Of a DNA stretch of 35,774 nt, positions 6,833 through 13,916 are shown in pieces. The stretch is taken from positions 1-35,774 of the IMG/VR virus record IMGVR_UViG_3300042563_002110; one strand, 5' to 3'. How positions within the stretch are numbered: the first letter of the stretch is position 1; each line of letters begins with the position of its first letter. Position numbers and translations under genes: made by a program. The notes under the pieces are model-generated. The model ran no database searches and had not been told where the DNA came from. It saw only the letters and a program-made list of their open reading frames with translations. Origin of the DNA: a virus.

Positions 6833-7171
6833 ATGGCAGTAGACAAAAGAAGTACATTTAACGCGCTTAAAGAAGCGTTCCCAACAGTTTCAATTATCGA
6901 AGTTGGCTATTACGGTAGCGGTGATTCATTTGATTCGTTCAACAGCGTGGATGCGTATGACGGCGATAAGAATAGTGTCGACATTGACTACACGGAAGTA
7001 GTGAATATTGCAGATGAGTTCCTCTGGTATTGTTTAGATAATAGTCCAGCCGACTTCAATGACGGTGGGGCCGAAGGAACCATTAAACTGGACTTGGATA
7101 ACTTCATAGCGGAACTGAATAACTACGAGCTGTATACAGAATCTCGTCATACAGGTACAGAGCATTTTTAA
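6833..7171 (+). CDS. DUF6878-like small acidic protein
   Basis: 112 residues. The ATG at 6833 after TCTAAAAAA is preferred over an upstream TTG at 6806 that overlaps the previous gene. It contains IIEVGYYGSGDSFDSF near residues 20-35 and DFNDGGAEGTIKLDLDNF later, a pattern seen in DUF6878-type proteins (YxGSGDSG, then NDGGxGxIxxDV, then a Tyr/His-rich tail). No function known. Family call tentative. Confidence 0.65.
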   Translation: MAVDKRSTFNALKEAFPTVSIIEVGYYGSGDSFDSFNSVDAYDGDKNSVDIDYTEVVNIADEFLWYCLDNSPADFNDGGAEGTIKLDLDNFIAELNNYELYTESRHTGTEHF

Positions 7172-7178
7172 AAAATAT

Positions 7179-7210
7179 TTCTTGATTTCAAGAATTTAAT
7201 TATCTTTGCA
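7179..7210 (+). promoter_or_regulatory. Promoter with a perfect palindrome in the spacer
   Basis: TATCTTTGCA at 7201-7210 is an excellent -7 box, with TTG at 7182-7184. The inverted repeat TTCTTGA-TT-TCAAGAA occupies 7179-7194 and covers the -33 region, as an operator would. It drives the gene at 7231. Confidence 0.65.
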
Positions 7211-7230
7211 TAAATCAAAAACGAAAACAA

Positions 7231-7785
7231 ATGAAAACTATCACCCTTTCGAATGTGGTAATGGTCAGCGATCCTTGCTACAAACTTGACACCTGGTGTC
7301 AGTCAGTTATTACAAATGTTCTCCCAGGCACATACTATGTCCAGGCGGTTATATCCGATCTTGGCGACTGGGGAACAAGATGTACTGGGCTTATCGCCGT
7401 GCATCAGGACTTCGTTGGCGCCAAGAAGCGCTGGTATAAACACGCATCTATCGGAGTGGATTCTGGACAGGCCGGCATCTTTGATATGGCGTCATACAGG
7501 AATCCAGATGTAGCAGCAACAATCCAGGCGCCAGATATCGACTTCACGATTTCATATAACGATGATCCAGGCGACTCGTGGTATGAGAAGATGTGCCGCT
7601 TCACTTTGAGTGAGAACTCTTGGGGGGCGTATGACGGTGGCGTGGTATCCAGCAGCGGAATAGGTGATGGGATGTATGATGTTTCTGTTTGGAAGTCCCA
7701 TAAACAAATCGTGGCGATCAATATCGACTTCGGTATTACCAACACGCAAAGACAATTTATCGAATCATTAGAGAGTGCTTTTTAG
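7231..7785 (+). CDS. DUF4241-like protein
   Basis: 184 residues. It shows VMVSDPCYKLDTWCQSVITNVLPGTYY at the N-terminus, GDWGTRCTGLIAVH, the hallmark GVDSGQAGIFD at about residue 76, and VVSSSGIGDGMYDV later. These match the DUF4241 pattern (DPCY, GVDSGQxGxxD, SSSGxGDGxY), a beta-rich family common in phages and bacterial contact systems with no proven activity. It has a strong promoter and its own terminator, so it is regulated alone. Confidence 0.75.
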   Translation: MKTITLSNVVMVSDPCYKLDTWCQSVITNVLPGTYYVQAVISDLGDWGTRCTGLIAVHQDFVGAKKRWYKHASIGVDSGQAGIFDMASYRNPDVAATIQAPDIDFTISYNDDPGDSWYEKMCRFTLSENSWGAYDGGVVSSSGIGDGMYDVSVWKSHKQIVAINIDFGITNTQRQFIESLESAF

Positions 7786-7799
7786 GTTTATAGTGTATT

Positions 7800-7834
7800 A
7801 CTCCTGCGGGAATATTTCCTGCGGGAGTTTTTTT
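7800..7834 (+). terminator. Strong Rho-independent terminator
   Basis: A 13-bp stem (7800-7812 with 7816-7828, two G-T pairs) with a 3-base loop, then a run of Ts. Confidence 0.9.
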
Positions 7835-7847
7835 AAAAAAATATTTA

Positions 7848-7877
7848 TTGATATTAATAAAAAATTCTTAACTTCGT
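7848..7877 (+). promoter_or_regulatory. Bacteroidota-type promoter for the GP88-like gene
   Basis: TTG at 7848-7850, 19 bases, then TAACTTCG at 7870-7877. Confidence 0.55.
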
Positions 7878-7899
7878 ATCACATTTAAACCAAAAGCAT

Positions 7900-8640
7900 A
7901 TGCAGTACTTAAATCAAACTCAAGCGAAGAAATTAACTGGTTTGTCATACCTAGGTGGAGTCGCGACTTCGTCCAAAATGGCTAAAGGTCTTAAGTATAA
8001 CGAAATGACCTACATCTTATATCTGGCTCCGGCCGACATGTCCGGGTATGAAGTTTGTCCGATGAGAAGCGACGAATGCACGCGCCTATGCCTGAACGAA
8101 TCAGGACACAACCGTATCGATACTAAGAATATTATTAACGCAGCTCGAATTAAGAAGACGAAATTGTTCTTTGAGCAGCGCGACTTCTTCATGGCGTGGC
8201 TGGTTGACGAAATAGCAGCCGGCGCACGTAAAGCAGAAAAAGCCGGCATGCGTTACAGCGTTCGCCTGAACGGCACTAGTGACCTTAACCCGGAGCAGTT
8301 TAACACTGGCGGGAAAAACATACTTCAGATATTTCCAGATATCCAGTTTTACGACTACACTAAGGTGGACAACCGTATTAAGTTGATTCAGAAGTACCCT
8401 AACTATGATCTTACATTTAGCTACAGCGGGACGAATCTAGACAAAGCGATTCTAGCGCTGGAAAATAATATCAGGGTCGCAGTGGTATTCGAGCAGGTAC
8501 CTGAGAAGTTTTGGGGACGCCAGGTTATCGACGGGGACGCGTACGATATGCGTTACCTAGATGAGGGCAATGTGGTTGTCGGCTTGAAGTTCAAAAAAAT
8601 CAGAACGAAATTGGAGAAGAGTAGTTTTGTAATATCATAA
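7900..8640 (+). CDS. GP88-like phage protein
   Basis: 246 residues. It carries the cysteine motif of the phage Gp88-like family: YEVCPMRSDECTRLCLNESG at residues 50-69, preceded by LAPADMSG and followed by a region with RLNGTSDLNPEQF and FYDYTKVDNRI. Members occur in mycobacteriophages and other phages; the conserved Cys cluster suggests metal or Fe-S binding, but no function is known to me. Length is normal for the family. It has its own promoter and is followed after 19 bases by a PH-like gene. Confidence 0.75.
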   Translation: MQYLNQTQAKKLTGLSYLGGVATSSKMAKGLKYNEMTYILYLAPADMSGYEVCPMRSDECTRLCLNESGHNRIDTKNIINAARIKKTKLFFEQRDFFMAWLVDEIAAGARKAEKAGMRYSVRLNGTSDLNPEQFNTGGKNILQIFPDIQFYDYTKVDNRIKLIQKYPNYDLTFSYSGTNLDKAILALENNIRVAVVFEQVPEKFWGRQVIDGDAYDMRYLDEGNVVVGLKFKKIRTKLEKSSFVIS

Positions 8641-8659
8641 AAAAAACCTTTATTTGCAT

Positions 8660-8992
8660 ATGACTAGAGAAGATGTTGAAGCAATGGAAAGAGAAACTCC
8701 TCGGGTAATAAACGAGGAGTTCTCTTCTAGCATAACCAGGATGGGACCAGTACTCACTCCTCACAGGATAACTATCACCAGTGACATAGTAACCTGGCGC
8801 CGGCGCAACAGCGTGCTAATTGGCGTCGACAGCACGCAGGTGAAGCGCGCTAGCATTACCAGCGTCGACATTATTGATAATGTTATCGGATGTGATATCG
8901 TCATCCACGCTCAAGGTCACCCAAACATCATTGCGACGAACTTCTCCAGCTCAGACGCTAAGAGGATTCGCGAATTAATCCTAAATAATTAA
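8660..8992 (+). CDS. Small PH-like domain protein
   Basis: 110 residues from the ATG at 8660 (a TTG at 8654 is less likely). From about residue 30 the strand pattern ITITSDIVTWRRRNSVLIGVDSTQVKRASITSVDII, then CDIVIHAQGHPNIIATNFSSSDAKRIRELI, is that of bacterial PH-like domains: seven strands ending in a helix, with the VxRxxITSVxI segment typical of that fold. Role unknown. The next gene begins one base after its stop. Confidence 0.6.
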   Translation: MTREDVEAMERETPRVINEEFSSSITRMGPVLTPHRITITSDIVTWRRRNSVLIGVDSTQVKRASITSVDIIDNVIGCDIVIHAQGHPNIIATNFSSSDAKRIRELILNN

Positions 8993-8993
8993 A

Positions 8994-9341
8994 ATGGAAA
9001 ATAACCCAGCAGCAGACAAACTCCAGGCGCTTGTAGCCGGCTTCAGGTCGGAGGTGATAAAGGATATCCATATAACCCTGTCGTCATACAATGAAGGAAG
9101 TCAATTCGTCTTCGACAAGACGGACGTGGTGCTTCGCACTGAGGGTGATCCCAACGCCCGTGCGTCATACCTAGCCGTCAGCATTAACACTGATGGAGAC
9201 ATCCACTGTGTATCACACGACTGGGAGGTATACTTCACTATCGCCCTGGATACAGTAACCACCACGGAACTGGCAAGAATCCATGACGTGCTGGTCCGGC
9301 AGGAATTCCAGCACAGCGAGCCCGTCAGGGTGAGCGACTGA
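8994..9341 (+). CDS. Small protein, unknown function
   Basis: 115 residues with a beta-rich middle (DIHITLSSYNEGSQFVFDKTDVVLR, ASYLAVSINTDGDIHCVSHDWEVYFTIALD) and a helical C-terminus. No family recognised. It follows the PH-like gene after one base, so the two are co-expressed. It is GC-richer than most of the window. Confidence 0.6.
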   Translation: MENNPAADKLQALVAGFRSEVIKDIHITLSSYNEGSQFVFDKTDVVLRTEGDPNARASYLAVSINTDGDIHCVSHDWEVYFTIALDTVTTTELARIHDVLVRQEFQHSEPVRVSD

Positions 9342-9430
9342 GACGACCGGCAGAAATGCCCAAAAAATATTTTACATCCCCTTCTTTTTTTGGATTCTTT
9401 TAGTTATATTAGTTCATAAACTCAAATATT

Positions 9431-9616
9431 ATGGCTACTAAAAGAACAGCAAAAAAGAAACAACCAGTAACAACTTACGCATCAGTGGGACCTAACATCT
9501 ACTTTGACGGCACCAGCTACAGAGTACGTGTGATCAAAGATGGTAGTCGTTACTCAAAAAACTTAACTTCAAAGAGAGCTGCGGTGCAATACCGTAACGA
9601 GATCCTCAAGAAGTAA
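9431..9616 (+). CDS. Tiny basic AP2/Arm-like DNA-binding protein
   Basis: 61 residues with a strongly basic N-terminus (MATKRTAKKKQ) and then GPNIYFDGTSYRVRVIKDGSRYSKNLTSKRAAVQYRNEIL. That three-strand-plus-helix pattern is that of the AP2-like or Arm DNA-binding module found at the N-terminus of tyrosine integrases and in phage homing proteins, here without any catalytic domain. A plausible role is a small DNA-binding regulator or nucleoid protein. It has its own leader and terminator. Confidence 0.65.
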   Translation: MATKRTAKKKQPVTTYASVGPNIYFDGTSYRVRVIKDGSRYSKNLTSKRAAVQYRNEILKK

Positions 9617-9639
9617 CATTCGTTTTTGGTTAGTAAACT

Positions 9640-9670
9640 GGGGGTTCTGCACATGTAGAACTCCCTTTTT
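9640..9670 (+). terminator. Rho-independent terminator
   Basis: An 11-bp stem with G-T pairs and a tiny loop between 9640 and 9665, then TTTTT. It separates the AP2-like gene from the next gene. Confidence 0.85.
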
Positions 9671-9674
9671 ATTT

Positions 9675-9682
9675 ATATTTAT
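9675..9682 (+). promoter_or_regulatory. ATATTTAT box 4 nt before the 9687 start
   Basis: ATATTTAT-TACT-ATG. One of six identical boxes at 4-6 nt from a start codon. It lies directly after a terminator, which argues that it is part of a transcription start and not only a ribosome signal. Confidence 0.6.
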
Positions 9683-9686
9683 TACT

Positions 9687-10571
9687 ATGGCAAACAAATT
9701 AGATAGTTCGGAAGTAACTAACCTTCTAGACAAATACACCCGCGGGAAAGCATTCGAAGACGGTCCCTACAATTATAGAATGTATGTTACAGCTAATACC
9801 TACGGGTACGGCGTAATACTTACACTGTTAAACGAACCGGACCTCATCGACGGATCCCTGATAATTTCCGCCGTGGAGAATATAAAGAAAATCCTTCTTA
9901 CCAAGTATGACATCAAGGACATAGAAGCAATCCACCTGTATATAACAAAAATATGGATAGACGCTTTCGGACACGAGGAAAATTTAATAGTTTCGCTTAC
10001 GTCTCCTCCACTGAGAGGTTTCGACTTCCTGATAGAGAACGCGCCCTTAGTTGTTAACGCCACAATACATGCGTATGACCTTAAAGCGTTCAACGAGTCC
10101 AGGAATAAAAAAATGGCTAAGGTTCAGAAGGCGCTAGATAACTTCTCAAAGAAAGCCGGTCGCATAGAGATGGACATCGCCGACTTCCTGACGTATGCGG
10201 GAATGGACATGTCCCAAAAAGTAATCTTCGGATGCTCCCCAGTTATGAGCACTAGTATAAAACGACTAAAGGGAACTGGATCTAACGCCTTCCTGTCTGA
10301 CGCCGGCGTCCTGGATATTCAAATCCATATAGAAGTACGCGTAATACTCCTAGGCGATTCCCCGTTCATGACCGGCCTTAAGGATCACTATTCTGTTGAC
10401 GGCTGGCACGGCTTAATCGACTCTCCAGAATTCGAACGCGAATACTGTAAGCCCATAGCAAATTATATCACGTCATACTTCGAGCATCACACAACCTCGC
10501 CAGTAGATACTCTTCGTATCACATTTACACATAACGCTAAAAGATTTACCTACAACATAGATATAAATTAA
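9687..10571 (+). CDS. Phage protein, unknown function, ATATTTAT-box regulated
   Basis: 294 residues, soluble, with mixed beta and helical segments; no family recognised. Segments that may help a search are FLTYAGMDMSQKVIFGCSP and YFEHHTTSPVDTLRITFTHNAKRF. It is the last gene of the rightward array, isolated between two terminators, and carries the ATATTTAT box instead of the Bacteroidota-type promoter of its neighbours. It lacks the N-terminal tag that other box genes have. It may therefore belong to a later expression class; that is inference. Confidence 0.7.
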   Translation: MANKLDSSEVTNLLDKYTRGKAFEDGPYNYRMYVTANTYGYGVILTLLNEPDLIDGSLIISAVENIKKILLTKYDIKDIEAIHLYITKIWIDAFGHEENLIVSLTSPPLRGFDFLIENAPLVVNATIHAYDLKAFNESRNKKMAKVQKALDNFSKKAGRIEMDIADFLTYAGMDMSQKVIFGCSPVMSTSIKRLKGTGSNAFLSDAGVLDIQIHIEVRVILLGDSPFMTGLKDHYSVDGWHGLIDSPEFEREYCKPIANYITSYFEHHTTSPVDTLRITFTHNAKRFTYNIDIN

Positions 10572-10611
10572 TCCGGTCGTATTACCTTATTCGCTCGGGA
10601 CTCTTCGAGTC

Positions 10612-10809
10612 CCTCGCTTGACCCGGTTGTATGACCGGGTTTTTTGTTTCCGGTCGAAAGAAGAACGCTTCATAAGATCCGCATCATAAAACCCAGCCGT
10701 ATGACGCCGGGCGGAAGCGAGCCCCTCAGGGCGAGCAATTAATGTACTACCTGTCGACCGGCTATTACGCTCGGACCTGACGGTCCTCGCTTGACCCGGT
10801 TGTATGACC
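10612..10809 (+). repeat. 25-bp direct repeat pair (10612-10636 and 10785-10809)
   Basis: The two 25-base copies are identical: CCTCGCTTGACCCGG followed by TTGTATGACC. Each copy is preceded by a GGACY-type hairpin that opens with CGCTCGG. This makes a repeated module of hairpin plus conserved tail. Confidence 0.75.
10621..10645 (+). terminator. Rho-independent terminator
   Basis: ACCCGGT (10621-10627), loop TGTATG, ACCGGGT (10634-10640), then a T-run. It ends the gene at 9687-10571 and overlaps repeat copy 1 of the structured region. Confidence 0.8.
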
Positions 10810-10817
10810 CGTATAGA

Positions 10818-10826
10818 TGTGGATAA
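10818..10826 (-). promoter_or_regulatory. Perfect DnaA box (TTATCCACA)
   Basis: TGTGGATAA on the plus strand, inside the structured region and just after direct-repeat copy 2. See the stand-alone DnaA DNA-binding domain gene at 22872-23270. Confidence 0.55.
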
Positions 10827-10873
10827 CTTAATTTGCGCCTTTCAGAAAAAATTTGTATGACTCGGGCCGCCAA

Positions 10874-11173
10874 CGAGGTCGACCGAAAGGTCGAGCGAGT
10901 GTACTCATTTCTGGAAATTTTTAGAAAGTGGGTCGTGAGTCACGCAAGGGTCAATCCCCAGAGCTTCCCACTTATTAACATTTTTTCCCACTTTTCCATT
11001 TTGTAATACAGATATATGGAAATATAGCCATTTTGTCATACAATCATACATAAAATATGAGTACGATAAAAAGGTATGGATATTAGTACTAAAAACGCAA
11101 TAAAAATAGGGGTAAAATTTATCCGGTCGATATGTCATAGTAATATGCTCGCTCGACCTTTCGGTCGACCTCG
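10874..11173. repeat. Perfect 26-bp inverted repeat flanking 248 bp
   Basis: Bases 10874-10899 are the exact reverse complement of 11148-11173. Each arm also folds on itself (TCGACC, GAAA or TTTC loop, GGTCGA). Between the arms lie the branched structure and the CCATTTTGTnATACA repeats. It may be a mobile or recombination unit, or a replication structure. No target-site duplication was evident. Confidence 0.75.
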
Positions 11174-11198
11174 CTAAGACCTGGAGTATACTAGGAAT

Positions 11199-11921
11199 TT
11201 AGTCCCAGTAGTTAACGTCTTTTCTATAATGGTCTGGATTATCTCTATGGATATAGTTTAGGATTACTAGTTTAAGCATACCTAGGTATCCCATTTTTTT
11301 GAATCTTCTATCGTCTTGACCTACATAGTATTTTGATATTCTAAAGTTGGCGGGGTTGTAGGTTTTTGACAGGGCGTAATCTTCTGAGTGTTGAAGTGTC
11401 TCGTCGAATTTATTTCTTTTTCTGAATTCATCAGTTCTGGTCAAGAAGAAAGTCCCTATTGCGAAGGGGGTTTTAGTGGAGATGATTTTGTTTAGGGGGT
11501 TGAAGATATGGAATACGAGTGAGGTTCTAATGTCCTTACCTATGGACTTTATTTTACAGGTTAGAAGATGAAGGTGTTCATGTTGCATTCTATATATGCT
11601 ATTGTTTATTATATCTCTATTCAGGAGAACTACATCAGCATCTAGGAATAGTGTGTATTTGGTAGTTACAAGATCAGAACCTTTATTTCTACCATAAGCG
11701 ACTTTACCTCCATTTATTATTTCTATGTTGATAATATCCTTATAGGTATATTTTAGTTCGTATAGTATATTCCTAGTATTATCAGTAGAGTTAGCGTCTG
11801 CTATGATTACTTTTGTACCATTTATACCATATTGTTCTACTATGGATAGTATAGTTCTCCCTATGTATTTTTCTTCATTCTTACAAGGAATCACTATAGT
11901 GAGTTTATCCTTTATATTCAT
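11199..11921 (-). CDS. GT2-family glycosyltransferase
   Basis: 240 residues from the ATG at 11921; the in-frame ATG at 11939 is also possible, while longer starts overlap the upstream gene further. It begins with the GT-A opening LTIVIPCKNEEKYIGRTI, then VIIADANSTDNT, then LFLDADVVLL (the DxD metal site) and HSEDYALSK (acceptor-side acidic motif). It transfers a sugar from a nucleotide sugar in the cytoplasm; the acceptor is unknown. No membrane segment is evident. It overlaps the LpxH-like phosphatase gene by 17 bases, so the two probably act together on lipopolysaccharide, cell-surface sugar or modified DNA. Confidence 0.85.
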   Translation of the reverse strand: MNIKDKLTIVIPCKNEEKYIGRTILSIVEQYGINGTKVIIADANSTDNTRNILYELKYTYKDIINIEIINGGKVAYGRNKGSDLVTTKYTLFLDADVVLLNRDIINNSIYRMQHEHLHLLTCKIKSIGKDIRTSLVFHIFNPLNKIISTKTPFAIGTFFLTRTDEFRKRNKFDETLQHSEDYALSKTYNPANFRISKYYVGQDDRRFKKMGYLGMLKLVILNYIHRDNPDHYRKDVNYWD

Positions 11922-12597
11922 GTACTTGGTATTTTCCATTGTTATAAGTGATATAGGAGTTATTTTCAATCCAATCCCCGGAATTTAGGTATCTTACTCC
12001 ATCGACCATTCTATCGTCTGGATGGTGTATATGACCGCATATAACGGTATCGCAATTATGTTTCTTTGCTTGGCGGATTAGTTCATATTCAAAGGAGGTA
12101 ATGAATTTAACGGCTTCTTTAACCTTGCTCTTTAGGAATTTAGATAGAGAGCGTTTCATCCCCAGCGATTTTAGTGTACGGTCGATGGTTATGGCGAAAT
12201 CATATCCGACGGAACCTAGTATACCTAACCACTTTAGTTTAACTACGCCATCATATAAATCTCCGTGGGTAATGAATGTATTGTTCCAGATATACTCATT
12301 ATGCACCTCCAGATTACCAAAACTGAATTCACCATATTCCCTTAAGAATTCGTCATGATTCCCCGGGATATATATTACCTTAGTGTTATTTTTGGAATAG
12401 GACAGTATTTTCCTGATGACATTGGTGTGAGATTGTGGCCAACGGAACTTTCTTTTTAAGAGCCAGCCGTCGATTATATCCCCAACAAGGAATAAAGTTT
12501 GCGGTTCATACTGCTTTAATAGCGCCAGAACGCCTTCGGCGTTGGAACCTTTGGACCCGAGGTGAACATCGGAAATGAATAATGCTTCTACTTTCAT
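11905..12597 (-). CDS. LpxH-type calcineurin-like phosphoesterase
   Basis: 230 residues from the ATG at 12597, chosen because an ATATTTAT box sits 4 nt upstream and the protein then begins directly at the first strand. All metal-site motifs are present: SDVHLG, GDIIDGW, PGNHDE, THGDLYD, GHIHHP, and YLNSGDWIEN at the C-terminus. This order is that of UDP-2,3-diacylglucosamine pyrophosphatase-like enzymes (COG2908), which cleave a diphosphate in lipid A synthesis. The true substrate in a phage is uncertain. It is coupled to the glycosyltransferase downstream. Confidence 0.8.
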   Translation of the reverse strand: MKVEALFISDVHLGSKGSNAEGVLALLKQYEPQTLFLVGDIIDGWLLKRKFRWPQSHTNVIRKILSYSKNNTKVIYIPGNHDEFLREYGEFSFGNLEVHNEYIWNNTFITHGDLYDGVVKLKWLGILGSVGYDFAITIDRTLKSLGMKRSLSKFLKSKVKEAVKFITSFEYELIRQAKKHNCDTVICGHIHHPDDRMVDGVRYLNSGDWIENNSYITYNNGKYQVHEYKG

Positions 12598-12601
12598 TCT
12601 G

Positions 12602-12609
12602 ATAAATAT
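12602..12609 (-). promoter_or_regulatory. ATATTTAT box before the LpxH-like gene
   Basis: On the minus strand ATATTTAT-CAGA-ATG, the 4-nt spacing seen for the other boxes. It lies at the boundary with the upstream gene, whose stop is at 12612. Confidence 0.55.
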
Positions 12610-12611
12610 GG

Positions 12612-12947
12612 CTATAACACTTCGGTTAGTATTCTCCATTCTTTCAGGAGCATACCATCAAGGGTGACTTCGACTGGAATGTCTTTTAGGTTTTCCACCC
12701 TATTAACTTTCGCTTCTTTAAGAAGTTTGGAAACGAATCTCATGGTCTCGTCGAATCCTATTGTTCTATCTTTTTCTGTCCATTTGGTATATTCGCTACG
12801 GGTAACCATCTCAGGGTCCCATGTACCTTTAAAATCACCTACACTCCAAGAACTATCACCAAGTGTGACAGATATACCAATGCATGCATCCTGATAACCT
12901 CCGTGGCCAAATCTAACTGATTGTATTTTACCTAGTTTCTTTTCCAT
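12612..12947 (-). CDS. Conserved-type phage protein, unknown function
   Basis: 111 residues. The segment VRFGHGGYQDACIGISVTLGDSSWSVGDFKGTWDPEM looks like a small phage family in which GGYQDAxxG is followed by a beta strand and SWxVGDFxGxW. No known activity. The C-terminal third ends with DIPVEVTLDGMLLKEWRILTEVL. It lies directly downstream of the homing endonuclease pair, and may be the gene those elements target or sit beside. Confidence 0.65.
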   Translation of the reverse strand: MEKKLGKIQSVRFGHGGYQDACIGISVTLGDSSWSVGDFKGTWDPEMVTRSEYTKWTEKDRTIGFDETMRFVSKLLKEAKVNRVENLKDIPVEVTLDGMLLKEWRILTEVL

Positions 12948-12950
12948 ATA

Positions 12951-12998
12951 TTATGTTAGTATAATTTTTCTCCAAGAGTGTCCGTATCTGGTCGGAAA
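12951..12998 (-). pseudogene. Remnant of an HNH homing-endonuclease C-terminus
   Basis: Immediately after the GIY-YIG stop and in the same frame lie 15 codons reading FPTRYGHSWRKIILT and then TAA. The neighbouring HNH gene ends LPTRYGHSWKKMVLL. The shared DNA is about 32 bases with only a few mismatches. The GIY-YIG gene has therefore probably replaced or entered an older HNH gene copy, leaving its tail. Confidence 0.7.
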
Positions 12999-13358
12999 TT
13001 AATGTATAAAATGATTAGGTCTGCTAATGTTATTATATGTGGGTTTATAGTATATAATAAGGTTTTCCTCTATGAATCTAGACATTAGAGCACAACCTAT
13101 TAGGTACTTTTCAAAAATATCCCATTGTATTTTTTTATTATAACAATGACTTCGAATTCTTATATGAAGTTGTTTACTAAAGCCAATATAAACTATCTTG
13201 TCGCCTTTATAAAGAACATAAACACCTATTTCATCCATTGGTTTGTTAAACATATATCTACGCCACGCATTTTCCTCATATTCTAATCTATCACCAACTT
13301 CAAAGAGTGAATCATCTATTCCAAATATATCAGCAATCAATTCCCTAGGATGAACCAT
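12999..13358 (-). CDS. GIY-YIG homing-type endonuclease
   Basis: 119 residues. The catalytic module is visible from about residue 44: IGVYVLYKGDKIVYIGFSKQ (GIY as GVY, and YIG), RIRSH with the catalytic Arg, the metal-binding Glu in SRFIEENLII, and KPTYNN with the final Asn. The first 40 residues form a short N-terminal extension. No separate DNA-binding domain is visible, so specificity is unclear. Such genes are selfish elements that spread between related phages. It lies 18 bases after an HNH endonuclease and is followed in frame by an HNH-type remnant. Confidence 0.85.
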   Translation of the reverse strand: MVHPRELIADIFGIDDSLFEVGDRLEYEENAWRRYMFNKPMDEIGVYVLYKGDKIVYIGFSKQLHIRIRSHCYNKKIQWDIFEKYLIGCALMSRFIEENLIIYYKPTYNNISRPNHFIH

Positions 13359-13376
13359 GATTTAAAACATTATTTT

Positions 13377-13916
13377 TTACAAAAGTACCATTTTTTTCCA
13401 AGAATGTCCGTATCTGGTCGGAAGTTTTTTATATAAGGATCGGCGAATGGTGGCCTTTGATGCGCCTGACTGTCCGGCGGCTTTATTTAAGGTGTTATAT
13501 GCTCCTAGTATAGTTCCGTTCCGGTCGAGGTGTGCAACCATTATATCTCCATTTTTGAAGCCGAGAACTTCAGAGGCGTGTTTTCTATTATCTAGAGGTC
13601 GACACCATTCTAGATTCTCTACACGGTTATCATCCTTTATCCCATTGATATGATTTATTTGTTCATGGTTATTTGGGTTTGAAATAAACGCCATTGCCAC
13701 TGCTCTATGTATCCTTAGGTTCTTTTTGATTCCTTTCTTAAAGGTTCTTAACCTTACATAACCATCAAAGGATTCGAACTTCATTATCCTAATACACCTC
13801 TTGGATTTTATTCTACCTTTGTTTGATACTAAGTATTGTTCTTCGTACCCAATTACATCTTTCCATACTTCTCCTTTGATATCTTTAATAGAGAAGTTTA
13901 AATAGTGCTTTGTCAT
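13377..13916 (-). CDS. HNH homing endonuclease with NUMOD4
   Basis: 179 residues. Order: NUMOD4 (EVWKDVIGYEEQYLVSNKGRIKS, residues 15-37), HNH core (RIHRAVAMAF, then NHEQINHINGIKDDNRVENLEWC, about 70-106), and a C-terminal NUMOD1-type helix-turn-helix (AAGQSGASKATIRRSLYKK) ending YGHSWKKM. All catalytic His/Asn residues are present, so it is probably active. It nicks or cuts DNA at a target allele to promote its own transfer. It overlaps the upstream membrane-protein gene by 4 bases (ATGA). Confidence 0.9.
   Translation of the reverse strand: MTKHYLNFSIKDIKGEVWKDVIGYEEQYLVSNKGRIKSKRCIRIMKFESFDGYVRLRTFKKGIKKNLRIHRAVAMAFISNPNNHEQINHINGIKDDNRVENLEWCRPLDNRKHASEVLGFKNGDIMVAHLDRNGTILGAYNTLNKAAGQSGASKATIRRSLYKKLPTRYGHSWKKMVLL

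Larger units (their letters stand above)
10572..11198. other. Structured, GC-rich non-coding region; origin or regulatory locus candidate
   Basis: A 627-base gap between convergent genes with no convincing ORF. It contains hairpins at 10597-10613, 10773-10786, 10879-10894 and 11153-11168, most flanked by GCTCG and CTCGCT. GTATGAC recurs next to CGG or CCG near 10628, 10690, 10801 and 10852. A perfect DnaA box is at 10818-10826. A branched-fold candidate lies at 10926-10973, where AAGTGGG pairs with CCCACTT around smaller stems. CCATTTTGTnATACA is repeated near 10996 and 11027. It is GC-richer than its surroundings. Origin, packaging or structured RNA are all possible. Confidence 0.55.

Noticed and set aside
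10597-10613. tRNA T-arm-like hairpin
   Set aside because: The loop TTC lacks the TTCRAxx arrangement, and no acceptor or anticodon stem can be formed around it.
10926-10973. Possible truncated tRNA (7-bp closing stem with inner stems)
   Set aside because: Only 48 bases long, with no anticodon loop or CCA-type end. Kept only as a branched structure.
10905-11138. 77-codon minus-strand ORF in the structured region
   Set aside because: Low-complexity Tyr/Phe-rich translation with no motif. It runs through the branched hairpin and one arm's flank, and has no leader or coupling. Treated as chance.
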